From CAYSUS01 sp964434165 (lineage in GTDB: Bacteria; Planctomycetota; Planctomycetia; Pirellulales; Thermoguttaceae), in the NCBI GenBank assembly GCA_964434165.1, contig CAYSUS010000115.1, positions 1-21,402 on the forward strand: a stretch of 21,402 nucleotides of DNA, read 5' to 3'. Under the pieces are notes generated by a model. That model made no database searches. It was given only the letters and a program-made list of their open reading frames with translations, and was not told the origin of the DNA. Made by a program: the position numbers and the translations under genes. Shown here one piece after another: positions 21,392-21,402 of this stretch. Numbering within the stretch: the first letter of the stretch is position 1; each line of letters opens with the position of its first letter.

Positions 21392-21402
21392 CTGCGGGGT
21401 CG

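Larger units (their letters stand above)
18061..21402. mobile_element. Left end of an integrated element/genomic island (continues past the window)
   Basis: From the broken tRNA-Lys rightwards, the base composition drops visibly from the strongly GC-biased host genes to near balance in places. Genes become very short, overlapping and unrecognisable, and none resembles the housekeeping genes to the left. The content is an eight-gene cassette, a noncoding hairpin-rich region with a DnaA box, and a zinc-ribbon gene. No integrase, relaxase or phage structural gene is in view, so the class of element is open; these should be beyond 21402. Confidence 0.65.

Noticed and set aside
18061..21402. CRISPR array or toxin-antitoxin pair in the island
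   Set aside because: No regularly spaced repeat series with unique spacers was seen. The HTH gene has no adjacent product that I can recognise as a toxin.

Overview
The window is a high-GC bacterial chromosome segment. It is most likely from a planctomycete, judging by the short Cys-rich lipoprotein, the split VWA/TadG-like protein, the three-gene exopolysaccharide-type ATPase set and the small csrA; this is inference, since no rRNA or marker tree is available here. A run of 10 Ns suggests a draft or metagenome assembly.

Left part (1-3349, all minus strand): the 3'-truncated S-adenosylhomocysteine hydrolase (ahcY), phosphoribosylanthranilate isomerase (trpF) abutting a small membrane protein, and a sugar-phosphate isomerase/epimerase-like TIM barrel. 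From 3549 to 8582 a plus-strand operon encodes a GumC/Wzz-like chain-length protein, an ExeA/GspA-type AAA ATPase with a long acidic tail, and a CpsD/BY-kinase-like protein that has lost its Walker lysine and its tyrosine tail. Converging on it is a TadG/VWA protein (8638-10743), then a class IV aminotransferase and an alpha/beta hydrolase-like secreted protein.

Middle part (13050-17813): a small lipoprotein, csrA with a good sigma-70 promoter, and a divergent 89-residue protein whose short leader carries four GGA motifs exactly 10 nt apart, one in the loop of a 5-bp hairpin and the last in the Shine-Dalgarno. This looks like a CsrA target beside csrA. Then come a two-domain GNAT-like protein, a dipeptide-epimerase-type enolase superfamily member with a terminator-like hairpin in its leader, and a Cys-rich membrane protein.

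Right part (18019-21402): the 3' part of a tRNA-Lys(UUU) gene, broken in the anticodon loop, marks an attachment site. Everything to its right is visibly lower in GC and made of tiny, mostly overlapping genes of unknown function: an eight-gene cassette including a frameshifted HTH gene, then about 530 bp of hairpin-rich noncoding DNA with a perfect DnaA box and a 108-nt nested palindrome, then a zinc-ribbon membrane protein. I read this as one end of an integrated element whose integrase and other end lie beyond the window. The window stops inside a pair of 24-bp-spaced direct repeats that may be the edge of a further mobile element.
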